A stretch of 64,000 nucleotides of DNA from Baylisascaris procyonis. Its lineage: Eukaryota > Nematoda > Chromadorea > Rhabditida > Ascarididae. Positions 1-12,500 of this stretch are shown one piece after another (the first letter of the stretch is position 1; every line of letters begins with the position of its first letter). The position numbers and the translations under genes are program-made. The notes below the pieces were generated by a model. The model ran no database searches. It had not been told where the DNA came from and was given only the letters and a program-made list of their open reading frames with translations. Where the stretch lies: positions 1,798,001 to 1,862,000 of the forward strand of contig JAZARR010000237.1 of assembly GCA_037389465.1 (NCBI GenBank), written 5' to 3'.

Positions 1-1020
1 GGTAATACAGGCACTGAAAGTTAGTTTATATTCCCTTATTTATCTGTAAATATTCAATTAACACATTTTATTTCTCTGTGCAGTTTCTGATTCGCATATT
101 ATTTATTCAAAAATTTTTCAACACATTTTATGCTTATAATTCAGCATGCCATTTCTCTAAGGAAAGTTGACGATTAGTGGTTTCAAGTGCTGAACTGGAT
201 GTCGGCGAATTGGCTGCAGTTTGGGCCTTCCTTCTTCTCCCTCCCTCCCTCCCTCCATCCCTCCCTCCCTCCCTCCCTCCCTCCCTCCCTCCCTCCCTCC
301 CTCTCTCCCCCTCTCCCCCTCTCCCCCTCTCCCTCCCTCCCTCCTTCCCTCCCTCCCTCCTTCCCTCCCTCCCTCCTTCCCTCCCTCCCTCCTTCCCTCC
401 CTCCCTCCTTCCCTCCCTCCCTCCTTCCCTCCCTCCCTCCTTCCCTCCCTCCCTCCTTCCCTCCCTCCCTCCTTCCCTCCCTCCCTCCTTCCCTCCCTCC
501 CTCCTTCCCTCCCTCCCTCCTTCCCTCCCTCCCTCCTTCCCTCCCTCCCTCCTTCCCTCCCTCCCTCCCTCCCTCCCTCCCTCCCTCCCTCCCTCCCTCC
601 CTCCCTCCCTCCCTCCCTCCCTCCCTCCCTCCCTCCCTCCCTCCCTCCCTCCCTCCCTCCCTCCCTCCCTCCCTTTCTCTCTCCCTCCCTCCCGCCTCAC
701 CTCCCATCATGCATATATTGCATATATTTCCTATCGTTAACACCTCTTTTTTTCGATGGTGAGTTTAAGTGTACAAACGACGTTTTTGTGTTGCAGATAT
801 CTGATCCTCCTTATTCATTTTTATGTTTTAGGATAATAGAATATTTGAGTGAATAACCTTGTGGGGTGGTATTCGCTTGTTGACTCGATGTTTTGTTGGG
901 TGAGCTATCTTTCCTGTTGTACTCGGAAGTTATTGTAAAAACTGTGCAGGTGTTGTGTAAATTGCCGAAACATGCGTTGAATATTATTTGTGCAGCAGCT
1001 GAAATAATACAATATTTCAG
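1..1020. other. Intron of the PAIP1-like gene, entered from the left edge
   Basis: No convincing exon is seen before the acceptor that ends at 1020 (poly-T then CAG). The stretch holds the large polypyrimidine microsatellite listed separately. All long open frames here are translations of that repeat (SLPP or GGRE type) and are not genes. The upstream exons of the gene must lie left of the window. Confidence 0.5.
236..694. repeat. Polypyrimidine (CCCT)n microsatellite with a 16-bp higher-order unit
   Basis: About 450 bp of nearly uninterrupted C/T on the + strand. The outer parts are plain CCCT repeats, with a CTCTCCCC variant at about 300-330. From 343 to about 566 a CCTT variant recurs every 16 bp (343, 359, 375 and so on to 551; 14 copies), so the core is a tandem array of a 16-mer. 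It lies in what appears to be an intron of the PAIP1-like gene. Such homopurine-homopyrimidine tracts can form triplex DNA (known chemistry, not shown here). Confidence 0.97.
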
Positions 1021-4000
1021 TTGGATGGCCGACATTTGGAATCATCCGCGGAGGGAATTAAAAGAGTGGATGCGTTATTTACGAGGCTGAACGCACTTGC
1101 GAAAGGACATCCAGCGCTTAGCGAGTAAGATGCTTATATCGTTCCTATAGAACGTTGTTTTCATATAGGCAATCACAAATACGGACGATGAATGAGAATG
1201 CGTTAGTGGTCGTTTAAAAAGCGGAGAAAGTCTTCAGCAGAAACTTGGATTGTCTTTTCATCGATATTTTGGTGGCTTACTGCTGCAGATTGCAGCCTAT
1301 TGGTTGCCTAGTGCTGCAGATTGTAACGTATTGGTTGCACTGTCTCATTACAACGTAGTGCTGCAGATCCCACCGCAAACGCCGAATTATCACATTGAAT
1401 TTCTTGGGCAGTTAAGCCAGTCAGTACACCTTATGGAATGAGACCATGCTTATTCCTGCACAGTTATTTCATCTTTTAGTAGTTGTTTTCTTTTTTGAGC
1501 GATGTTTCTATGTTTATTTACTCATCTTATTTTAATGGGGGAAAGAGAGGGGAGGGACTGATCCATACATATTTCTGGCCGTCCAAAGAATATTCAAAAG
1601 ACAAGAAACGAATATTCTTATAAGCAAAATTCATGCGTTTTTAAAACATCCATAACGAACGTTGAATAGGGTATTCTCTGTTTCGTAATAATATCTAGGC
1701 CTTCATCAACTATTTATGTTATTTTCATAGTGGTTTGAAGTTTATCGATACGATTTTTTGAGAGCATTTCATTTCCCATTGCTTTAAATTTGAGAGGTGC
1801 TGTTCTGAGGTGGAAACAGTTTGTCTAAATAGTTCGTCTATTTTGTGATGGACGCACGGTATGTCTGAGATTGGTGAGAAGATGCCGGGGTTGGGAGGGG
1901 GTGGTTTGAGGGGGATTGACACTGAACATTGATGGAGTAAACCTGAATTGGTTTTTTGTCTTCGCTCATTTATCAGTGAATTTTGAAATTTGATGTTGAC
2001 CAAGCTTATATGCAAATGCACACACATTCTATGTCTTACCGGTTGATGACAACTGCACGAAACGATTGTTGCTAATGTCCGGTATATGAATACGATCTAT
2101 TACTATTACTATTTTCAGTTCTATCAAACAACAAATCGCTAGTCTTTCGACCTTCCGAGAAAGCAATTGGGGAACGAAGAATCAGGAAATCTATAAGGTA
2201 CGATCGTTTCCAGTTAGCGTTCTTTCGGTTTTGCATCTAATGGGAAATATGTTATCACATATTTGGAAGTTGTCTATGTGGAGGGAGGTAACAGTAAAGC
2301 AATGAAAAAAGCTAAAGTCGCCATCTCATGGTAGCGCCTTTCCGTAGGGAAATGATATAGTACGATTTTCCTTTCGAAGGCAGGCTTGTGTTGTTGAGTG
2401 TACAGTGTTGACAGCCTCATTCGTTGAGTTGTTGTGATCTTGTATTTGGTGTATCTGCGCAGCCCTCCGAGACTTCAGATTTTTGCATTTATGCCTGAGG
2501 CCACTAAGTCCTTGTTTGCTTTATTCCTTAACGTCGTCTTCAGGAACCCTACTCGACTGCATAGTCAGAGGCATTTTACCTGCAATTTTTATATTTTTAC
2601 TAAGCCTCTGCCGTGGTGTTGTGCGCTATGTCTTCATTTGCCGTTTTATTCTCCCAGTCACCATTGTTTCTCGAAATTTTTACGCGGGTATTCTATGGCA
2701 ATCTAGAAACTCACACTCCAGCCGTGGGAGTCGACTGTTTTGGAACCGAAGCGGGAAGGTCTGCTGGTGTTTTACTCGGGACAGAATCCCTTCGTTCAAT
2801 GAACTGTCATGCAGTTGGCACGTTCGTTGCAACGAAAACATTACGAAATCTTGCAGAGGGCAGAAAATAGAGGGTTTTTTCCATGTGAGTAAAACAATTA
2901 TGCCCAGAAGCAGTCATAAGGTTCGTTGGATAGATCAGTTTCGCTGACACATCGGGACAGGTCTCTTCGGAAGAGAGGATTTTTATTCACATGGGGTTAA
3001 TTTTGCAACAGAATTTTCAGCGGGTTATAGCAGCTTTGTCAGAGCTCATCGAAGATGGTGGTCCACTGCTACTGTACTACTATTCGCCGTTTCTTTTTCC
3101 AGTTATTTTTGCCACTTTCTAAACTTTGTCTGAAATTTAAAGAGAAGCATCCCCCCCCCTTTGATTATGCCTTAGCAGGAGTTCGCTGGCTTACACAGCA
3201 AGTTTCTATTTGAAAAAATATGTGCGAAGTGAAACAACATTGTGCCGAAACATGCCTAGTTTTTTTGAGTTTTGTAGTAGGCGCGGAGGGATTTATTGAT
3301 TCGAGACATAATGATAAGTTATCCATTGCTGGATCTGGACTAGAACTAACCGGGTGAGATTTTCAGTCGCATCTGCAGACGGAGAGCACCGGTTTGACGC
3401 CGTCGAGTTCATCGGGCGGAATGTTCTTCGGACCCGATGGACAGCCATTGAGCGAAGAAGAGCGTGCTTTTCTCGAGGAGAACTGCGGCGGATTGGACGG
3501 CTGTGACGCGATCGGAGACGATAATGACGTACCGGGAGATGAGTACGACGAATTTCTTTCGAAAGGTATTGCTGTTTTCACTCTTACTGGCTGTATTGTT
3601 GTTTTCACTGTTACTGGTTATGTCGAGAAGAATGCGCTTCTTCCCACCTTCGTTTAACGCGGAAGAAGGCGCCTTGGAAGCCGTTTATGGGAGCACCGCC
3701 TACGAATCACACATTGACAGGGTGGCTCTGGGCAGCGAAGGGTTCTGGCAATAAGGAGTTGTCGATTTTGAGTGACATGAGCGAGAACAGCTATGCTGGC
3801 ATAGTTAGTAAGATTAACTAATTCCCTCTCTTTTCCTTTGATCTGCGAAACAACAGAGTTGCTGAATTGTCGGAAAACCTTGACTTTGTGGACAAGTGGT
3901 CGTAGTGGATGAACCATTTAACTCGGCATTCTCGTCACACTGGACATTTCCGCCTTTGAGCGCAGTTCCGACATGTAGGCAGGTGATGTGTGAGAATGAG

Positions 4001-5389
4001 GAGTGATCAACGTTTATCATATGCGCCCTGTGTGCCTCTGCCCAAGGGAGGAAGGGGAGGGGATTGCATCGAGGGGATAATGACAGATGGAGACTCGTTC
4101 ACTTCGTATAGTTCATTCGAAGTCATTCATTTATCGCAGAAACGAACGAAATGTCTCGCAGTGATTCTCTTGTCGTCCAGCATAATTGATGGGCAAATAA
4201 TATTTGCAAATATTCGCGCTATTGTTTTGTTTTGTCGCTATTAGATGTATTCATAATTTTCTCACCCTCCCCCCTTCCCCCTTCCCTCACTCTGAACGAG
4301 ATTTCGAGGGCGACGTTGTTTTTTTTTTAGTAATGTTGCCATTTAGGTTTCAAAAGTCGATAGTCGGAGTGAATTTTTTTACGGAGGCAGACGTTATTAG
4401 TTTCGCAGCATCTGCCGTTATGTAGGCTCAGTTGCCCGACTTCCTATTTTCCTTGAGCTTATTGCTGCGCGTCGGAAGGGAGGAGGACTTTCTATTTCAT
4501 TAGAGCTTCAAGGAAGGAAAGTGAAAGAAATAATGACTTTTCATTCGCCTGCTTAATCAAGGTTGTCATCCATCTTGGCAAGAGAGAGTATGATGCGAAC
4601 ACTGTATTGGGAAGCATCACCTACCTCACTAAATAACTACTTTTTTCAAATTAGCGTCTAACTTAGGAAGCTTTATGTGTCAATGTGATACTGTGGCTTT
4701 TAGTTCAGCGGAGAGTTTACTGTACTGTTTTATCGTATTTTCATCTGAATGCTTTTTTCTCACATAAAAACATACGGTATGATCAATATCCCCTTACATT
4801 CAATTAAATTCCGTTGTTTTGAGGTGAAATGAAATGAAGTTTTTCACAGTGATACCTTCTTTCCTCCAGCATTTTCCTTCATCTCTGTGGTTCTAGAAAA
4901 TTACGAGCCATCAAAGACTTATTTGAAATCAACCATTCCGCTCAAATACTCGAAATTGGTAACAGCTCTTCTCTTGAGATTTCAAATCCATTTTTAATCA
5001 TTATATGTGTGATATCTGTCTTTTCGGATTAGGCGCAGAATCGCTGAGCAAAACACTGATAGAGGAGGAGACCATTCGATGTTAACTGTTGATCATTTCG
5101 CTAAAAAATTCATTAATTCCATCAAGCATTTTGTCAATAAAATCGAGCGGTTCATCAGACCAGATATATTTGGCCCAACAGCATATCTCATAGTGCAGGT
5201 CATTAAATGCCTTTCGTCGGTTTTAATTAGCAGGTGAATAGATTGTTTTTGAATGCTTTAGTGGCTTGTGCACCGAAAGCAGGGGACCTCGATGATGTAT
5301 TGGTGGCTGAGGATATGGGCAAGTTGCACCTAACAGAGACCGAGGTGCAAGATGTGAAGAAGAGCGATCAGGATAAGCCTACTGATTAG
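1021..5389 (+). CDS. PAIP1: PAIP1-like MIF4G-domain protein, 3' exons (5'-partial)
   Basis: Four phase-compatible exons: 1021-1124, 2119-2197, 3367-3565 and 5262-5389 (stop TAG). They encode 169 residues. The first two (LDGRHLESSAEGI..., ...FRESNWGTKNQEIYK) look like the last helices of a MIF4G domain, with the family's leucine-rich helix followed by a basic R.xNW end. The third carries FFGPDGQPLSEEE and then an acidic stretch ending DEYDEFLSK. This resembles the C-terminus of vertebrate PAIP1, where an FYTSDG-like motif is followed by an acidic PABP-binding (PAM1) segment. The fourth adds a 41-residue tail that I cannot match. PAIP1 bridges poly(A)-binding protein and eIF4A/eIF3 to stimulate translation. 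Splice sites are tttcag acceptors with GTAAGA, GTACGA and GTATTG donors. The PAM2 motif and most of MIF4G should lie left of the window. Another MIF4G protein (CTIF or DAP5 type) is possible. Confidence 0.5.
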
Positions 5390-7450
5390 AAGCGCCGGCT
5401 GAGGAAACGACGAATTATGTTGGGGTTGCTTTGTGGCTCGGTTTAGAGCTTTTCTTTCCTCCTGTTCTTATATTCTGTCCCCTTCTCTTCCCGATTGTCG
5501 GAATATGTTCTTGTGCATCGTCTTATGTCTTTGGGCCTGTGGATAGTAAGGTGTTGAGTTGGTAGAGGGAAAAGTGATAAAGAAATCCTATGATAGCCAA
5601 ATTTTTTTATCTTTTATTGAATTTGAACTGTTTTCACTTGGTTATATTCAGGCAAAAAATATGAATTTATATGGCGGGTTTTCCAGTGAATGACCGTTGT
5701 GGCTTGTTCCATCAGATTCTTTCGATTTCTGTGTATTCATCGTCGAAGATGGCAAAAATACGCATTTCTTATAGAATTAAAGTTTGTTTTCTGAAGTTTT
5801 GGTTATCTGATGATTGCTTGAACACTAGCCGTTCTGTATATTGCACCAACAAAATTCCACTGATTGTTATGTGAAATTTGTGTTTTAACTTTTAGTTTTA
5901 ATCATCGTCCAGATCATTTTTACCATTTGCAATTTCAGTGCTGTGCAAACTGCATACCAACACCTCTGTAAATGTTGCCTCTTCCCAAATTCCTCCCACA
6001 ATCCTCTTTTATTTGCCCATTTCGTTGTGAACGCTAAGAATTAGTGGATGTTTGATTGTGAATGATTGATTCAACAATCCCATGTTGAGGCCATAATTTT
6101 TTAATTGCTGTTCAGATAATTTTCAATGCAGTCGGCTTCCGCAACCGAACGTTTTCTGGTGGTGATTTGGCTTGTGTCATTGATTGTGTTCGATTAGCAC
6201 CTGCATCAGTCACGAGTGTATCGCTTGTAATATGGCTCTGTTTCGTTGTGTACAGTTTTTATGATTTTCGGGTAAGCGAAGTAAAGAGAGTTGTGTTTTA
6301 AGTCTGCCGTCATCTAATGGCCACGTTGCATCTCTCGTTTGATGTTCTTTTATCCTCATAATGAGTTCTTATTTGGCTGTGATGACATTGATACTTCATG
6401 TTTATGTGCAGCCTGTGCCGTGACGTTTCGTTGAGCGGTGGCGAGTCTTTATTAATCACATTCCCAGAATTCCTTCAAGTGGCTATATAACGGCATCAGA
6501 AGTATTCTTTTTAATGGCATATGCGGAAGTGATTGACATGAAGTTGTAGGTGTGAATTTTGTTGCAAAGAGATGGGCTTCTACCTCATTTTCAGGTACAA
6601 TGATTTAAAGGCAACAGGCGAGGTTTTTCAACTTCAACTGACAAATATTGAAGCACAGGTCTAGAAGAAACAACCGGGTGGACAACTAGAGGTTATTACA
6701 TGAAACAGATGCACCTTGCAGAGAAATTGAATCGGGTGGCACTGGTTTGACTTATACCTCATTAAATACGTGACCGAGGCAAGCAGTGGTGTGCAGTGGT
6801 GGACGCAGCAGAAGAGCAGTGCTGGAGTGAACCATGATTTCCCGTGAAGCAAAGAAAGCATTTTTAAATGAGAATTTTGAAACTTTCAAGAAAGAAATTC
6901 GGCTTCACTTCACCCTACTCGAATTTTTATGCGTCCGCGATTGAATGGTACGTGTCACGTGTTCAATGTTCGCTTTCTGCACTTCTAAGCATTGTTGTCT
7001 AACACATATGTGGCGCATATTGAACGTTTCCGTTTGTGCACCTCTGTTGCTATATTGCCGAATCGACGGTATTGTGCGGTGGGCACTTTCGTGCAAACGA
7101 ATGTGCGGTTTAGGGGAGGTTTTATGCGAGCGGAAATGGTTGATTATCACCATACGAAAGTATTGCCGAATGTGACAGCCGAGAAGGGAACGTTCAGTGT
7201 CGTACATAATTTCGACATGTTTTCTCTAATTTTTCCCTCATTTTGTTTCTTTATTCGTAAATTCTGACTGTTTGTGAGAGTGGAAAAAAAAAGACGTCGT
7301 CATTACACCTCCCGTTTATCGCACAGGTGCGAACGAGTTCAGTGAAGAATGTTGAGAACGAATGTTTGCGCGAGAAGCACATTGTGTAATTCTTAGATTC
7401 TACGGTCATTAGATGTTAACTAGAATCAAAACTTTGCGTGAGATTTCCAG
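5390..7450. other. Downstream or intronic region of the PAIP1-like gene
   Basis: AT-rich with no recognisable exon. A coherent short frame follows the acceptor at 7322-7327 (VRTSSVKNVENE..., stop after 20 codons), but nothing joins it convincingly to other exons. The stretch is either the 3' UTR plus intergenic DNA, or the intron leading to the alternative last exon at 7451. Confidence 0.35.
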
Positions 7451-7530
7451 CACAGTTTGATCCCGGTGCTCTGAGCACGGGCATCAACAGAAATCTCAGC
7501 CCCGGTCATTTCCGTCGTGGTGGTAGTTGA
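7451..7530 (+). CDS. Candidate alternative terminal exon (25 residues)
   Basis: A TTTCCAG acceptor at 7445-7450 opens a frame (phase 1) that encodes AQFDPGALSTGINRN followed by LSPGHFRRGGS and a TGA stop at 7528-7530. Codons are GC-richer than the surrounding DNA, as in the other exons. The entry phase matches the donor at 3565, so it could replace exon 5262-5389 as the last exon of the PAIP1-like gene. It could equally be the last exon of a separate small gene whose other exons I missed. I do not recognise the peptide. Confidence 0.3.
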
Positions 7531-9283
7531 GTCCGAGATTTCGACGATAGGTTTTTTGGGAGAAGGAATTCTTTATCGGACCGAACAAAAAGCGAAAGAC
7601 TACGAGTCCATGTGTGTATGCAAGTTGTGTTTATCATGAACAGCCATGTGGGTGTTTTGACCGCACTACAAACCTAACTCATGGCTATGTAAAATTGATC
7701 TTCGTGTTCGGTATGTCCGAAAATGTCACCAAACGATTTGACGAAAACCTAACACGAAAAGTTTAAATTTCAGATGAAGGCCAGCAACCGCTCTCGTAGC
7801 AGTTATGTTCACTCCGGTTTTTCAACTCCTATTTTCAGTGCGAGTTTCATTGATAGATGTCACCAATGACTAATTGTCGTCAACTGCAACTGTAATGCAA
7901 GAGATCTCCATCAGTGGTGGCCTCACTATATGCGTGCTTCCTTTGAAATGATTAGGACAAAAAGATGGTTGAACTTGAGTTCTAGCCGTCCTAACTGCGC
8001 TCATTAATCAATCCAGAATTCACGCCTTAAATGTCACAATCCTATGTCCTACAATCTGCAATCAGTCGAAATAGGGACAATGCCACAACAAAATCTAAAT
8101 TATTTAAACGATCTTATTAAACTTTGATGTACCACAAACGATAACAAATCAAACAAGTGCGGCAAAAGCTGTATTGACCTAAACTATTTTAATGCTCAAA
8201 CCCCCTAAAGCCGATCGTCCATCGCCGATCGAAACCCTTCATAAGCCAATCAATACCGCATGAAATAGCTGTGAAAAATACACATACCTTATGTGAATAA
8301 TAAAAACACGGACAGTTCTGCTATGTACTTTAGCCACCGTTTCATTCACACCTCTCGCTTTTTCCAGATAAATAGTTGTGTCCCCTAAAAAAGAAAACGG
8401 ACTAGAAGCCTTCAACTGTCCTCCAATCATAACGTCTAGTCACAGATGAGCTTATCCCTTCCATCCTCTATTTGAGGAGTATAGAACACATGGGGCAGCA
8501 TCGTTCTCAAATAAAAGCGAAGTGGGTGAAAAAATTACGCTAAAAGTAAACATAAATCCAGTAGAAGAGAAAAAAGGAAACAAGAGTTGAAAACTATCGA
8601 AGTAAGGATGGCCTCTTAAATAGGAAAGAAGAAAGGGTTGCGCTTCCCTTCCAGCTGCTAAAGAAGGATGCGATGCTAATCTATGACCAAAAATGAAGGC
8701 CCGTTGTGCGACTGTACATTGCGCTTTTAATTTTCATCATTTTGCCTTCGGACGTGCATGTTTGGAATCGCCAGATATGACTCTTTGAATGAATTATCTT
8801 CCATCGAACCAGTCAATAGTGGGGTAAAAGAAGGCAAGAGGCTTAGAAATTGCGAGAAAAGGAATAGAAGCTCACCACTGGTTTCATCAATCAACTTATA
8901 TCCAATTATTCAGAAATGAATCAACCACTTGCCGAAGATATGGTCAGATAATTTTTTAATTGAAGAACTTGGAAAAAGAAGATGCAAAACTACAACAACG
9001 CATATCACAACAACTCCTGATCACGGGTACTTGATAGAAGAAACCTCTGTTGGAATGTGAAAACTGCTTAGCACTTGCTTTTCCAAAAAAAAAAGAAAAA
9101 AAGAAAAAAAGAAAAACCAGTTCGCAAGACTACTTCTGCTAAAAGCCGTTATAGAGATTTGCCACTAAATAAGAAATAAACCCTCTAATAAATTATCAAA
9201 GTTTGGCAAATATGATTAGATTCCGCAATTTATTGCAATTTTAAAAAAAATTACCATCAACAGCTAATGAGCAATAAACGCTC
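7531..9283. other. Convergent intergenic region
   Basis: Lies between the + strand gene and the 3' end of SSR3 on the - strand. It is AT-rich, with an A-rich AAAAAG-type tract at about 9085-9116. I see no exon, RNA gene or long repeat. Confidence 0.5.
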
Positions 9284-9289
9284 TTTATT
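9284..9289 (-). terminator. Poly(A) signal of SSR3
   Basis: TTTATT on the + strand reads AATAAA on the - strand, 224 nt downstream of the SSR3 stop codon. Position and sequence fit a canonical polyadenylation hexamer. Confidence 0.55.
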
Positions 9290-9512
9290 TACTCTTAATG
9301 AACGTGGGGCTAATCAACGAAATAAGGTACCGCTAGCAATTGGTGGTGCATTAATGCACGATTTTTATGACTAGCACGTACGGCAGCTCAATCATCGTAT
9401 GTTTGATACGCTCATCGCAAACGTCCTATGCTTAAACGTCGTCTCCAAATGTATGCACGACCATATCTTATTGTGCCGATTAACCAAACAGAGATATGTA
9501 AATGGTAATAAT

Positions 9513-12500
9513 TCATTTAGCAGTTGAGAAAAGTGCCACTAATCCAGCCGCCCCGATCATTGAGAAAAGACAATTGAAAACTGGCGTTAGAGATGCGAAC
9601 ACGAAAAACGAGAGGATTAAGAGGAGCGTCACGAAAAGTACGTTGTTCCAGAAGATTGACATTGTTGTCGCCTCATAATCGCCAACCTAAATAATCGAAT
9701 GAAGTTGTTGAGAATTTAATGTTGAATTCAACCTCACTATAGAGCAGCAATTAGTTGTAAACATTTGCCAAACATATTAAACATCTCGCAATAGATGCAT
9801 CCCTAATCTTTACAAGCAAGGCACTGTAAACCGTATTAAGGGTTGTCTGATCGAAGCTCGCGTCCGGTGGGCAAATCAGCCGTAAATGGATCAACGGTTA
9901 GACTGGTCGTAGTCATGTATGTCGTACGGAAGGGATGTCGTACGCGTCAGTTGCTTACTGATAGCACCTCTACTGCTAATCCTGACTGAATAGCGCAGAA
10001 AGGGTATTGTGGCATGTGTTGCGCGAAAAAGAGGAACAAAATTCTAGCGAGAAGAAAACGACAATTTCGCCGGAGATTATATGTCAAAGGAAACATAGAA
10101 CAGGAAAGTTCTATATCTCCTTTCATGGTTGTGTTTACGTTGTGATATATATAAGCTATTTAAGCTGTCTCTTAAATTGTTGATCCCTAGTATCTCCTTC
10201 TCTCACCCGCTGATAACATTCTCATCCTCCATTATTTGTCATGAATTTAATTTCCGTGATGGTGCCAAAAGAAGGGTAAAACCGTTATAACTCCTTTACA
10301 ATTTGGAACGAACTGCGAAGAAAATTTTTCACGCCCCAGTCATTTATTCGTGGAATGCCTTCCACTGATAAAATGCACTGCTCTCTCCTAATGAAGCATT
10401 CTCTTTCTTTTGAACTCAAGAAGTTCTGCGAACACCTCCTCTGCCGGTGATCGTCTGGTTAAGCCAACTCCGTCTCCCCTTCCCATATGGACTTGGAAAG
10501 CTACAACGTAAATCACCACATTTCTAGGCTTCTAAGTGCTAAAGTGTTCAAATTGAATAAAAAGCTGTTAGTTTCACTGAAAATGTAATCAAAGGCTCTA
10601 TGTGGCAGTTGATGGACAATGACGTGTCTTAACGGTACTATAACTGATCCATACAACGACTGCAAGATGCAACACAGTGGTGGCTGCCAACCGGCAAAAC
10701 AGTGTTACGGAAATAACGTGCGAATATGATCAGAAAATTGCTCGCATACTTCAACGCACCGTTGTCGAAGGGAACGAATAAGAAGATGGGTCCCCGCGGC
10801 TTATGATCGGTGCCCTTGAGAAAACATTTTTTCACCACGTAGAAGCTACATCCGACTTTTGCGAAAACAACGCCATGAAAAACCTCTTTAAGAAACGAAA
10901 AAAATGACCTCATTTTTCTTCCACAAGATTCTTTCGTCCTTCTCCTTCTTGGACATTTTCTTATCATCAGCCAGTTTGCGATTCATTTCGCGAGCCACAG
11001 AATCTCCTCGTTTCACCACTACCCTGAACGAATATATTCTCTCTTTGGCCTTATTACAGCAGAATTCAAGTAACTGAAGTAAAAGCTGCGAAGCATGCAC
11101 TAGCAAGAAAGTGATACGCATTCCAGTCGACTCAGAGGGCTCATGACGTATTCAATTTCTGATAGGTATTTACAAAGTTATAGCTCGGAAAAGCTGTGTC
11201 ACACAGCAAAAAAGCTTTCATTTTTGCACCTTGTCGAAGTTGACCGGATGAATTTATTCTTGTTCGACAATTCCGAAACTTCTTCATCATCTGTGTGCTT
11301 CATCCCAAAGTTGAGGCAGCCTGATTCTTTTATAAACTTACAGGCCATGTCAAACTGCCCTACATCGTCAGCAGTTTCCGATGGGAATTTTTAGATGAAA
11401 ACCGAAAATTTCATCCTCAACATGAAACATGCTTACAAGCACGACTTTTGACCGAGGATCGGCGTGCACCTCCATTTTTTGCACCACTTTTTTCTTCTGA
11501 TTTTTATCCTCCTGTCTTCCCATTTCCACAGTACTTTTTGGCCCGACTGCGGTCTCAGCAGAAATTGCAATATAACTGGTGACTACCAGCTGCCACTCGA
11601 AGGAGGAGAAGGAGGGATACTAATATGTGGAAAACATTTTTTTGTGTAAATGGACACAAAAACAGGTTGCTCTCTTTAACAGCCTTGACGGATATCACCT
11701 TTCCGCCAACAACACGACCGCGCAATCTACCAAAATCGCAGGATGACTTTAAAAGACCTAAAATGCTGCCCATACACATGAGCGCAGCGGAGAAAAGTGT
11801 AATTCTAACAGAAGCAGAAGTGATATCCCAATTTTTGGCCTTTCAAAGAGAAGGCAGTGCACTATACACAATAAAATCACGTTGCGTTAAGAAGAATAAA
11901 AAAATATAAAGACACGAACTTGTGCTTGAGAACGTGCTTGACGTTCTTATACGCGATGCTGATCAAGTAGGATGCGACGAGTGCAGAAACCAGCCAAACA
12001 ATCCACGAGTCAGCCACCTCCATTTGGTGGATACCATAAAAAAGATAGAGTGGTGCAGCGGACATCACCATCGAAATACCGTAGAACATTGCACTACCCT
12101 TCGCCGAAACGGCTGCCGAGAAATCCTGAACTGTGTGATTAAACTCTTCATTTTCTAGTAATCTAATATAATCCGTACTACGAATACAGATACCCAGCTC
12201 AATTAATCAGTGTTGAGTCAACAAGTATGAAAACGACTAAGTGACAAAGCATCAACTCGCTGATGTTGCATACTCAGTTCAATTATAGGATGTGCCCTTT
12301 AAATATCTCCTTTAAACGGTATGACGTTTGGCGAACCTTCGCGAGAAAGAAAGAGGATTTATTAAAAAACGAGTGCCCCTTGCGAATGACTGAGGCTCCG
12401 TGCCAATGGGGCGAACTTTTTTTTTCATACAGAGCATCACTGGCTATACCCTTGCTATTTTTCTCTTCAGAGTTTTAGGTAGCGCTACAGAGGGAAATGG

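Noticed and set aside
134..856. Five overlapping ORFs of 186-211 codons on both strands
   Set aside because: All are translations of the CCCT repeat (SLPP or GGRE periodic peptides) in every frame.
4870..5199. Extra exons of the PAIP1-like gene (frames at 4897-4958 and 5033-5199)
   Set aside because: Open and splice-flanked, but their phases do not join each other or the neighbouring exons, while direct splicing 3565 to 5262 is in phase.
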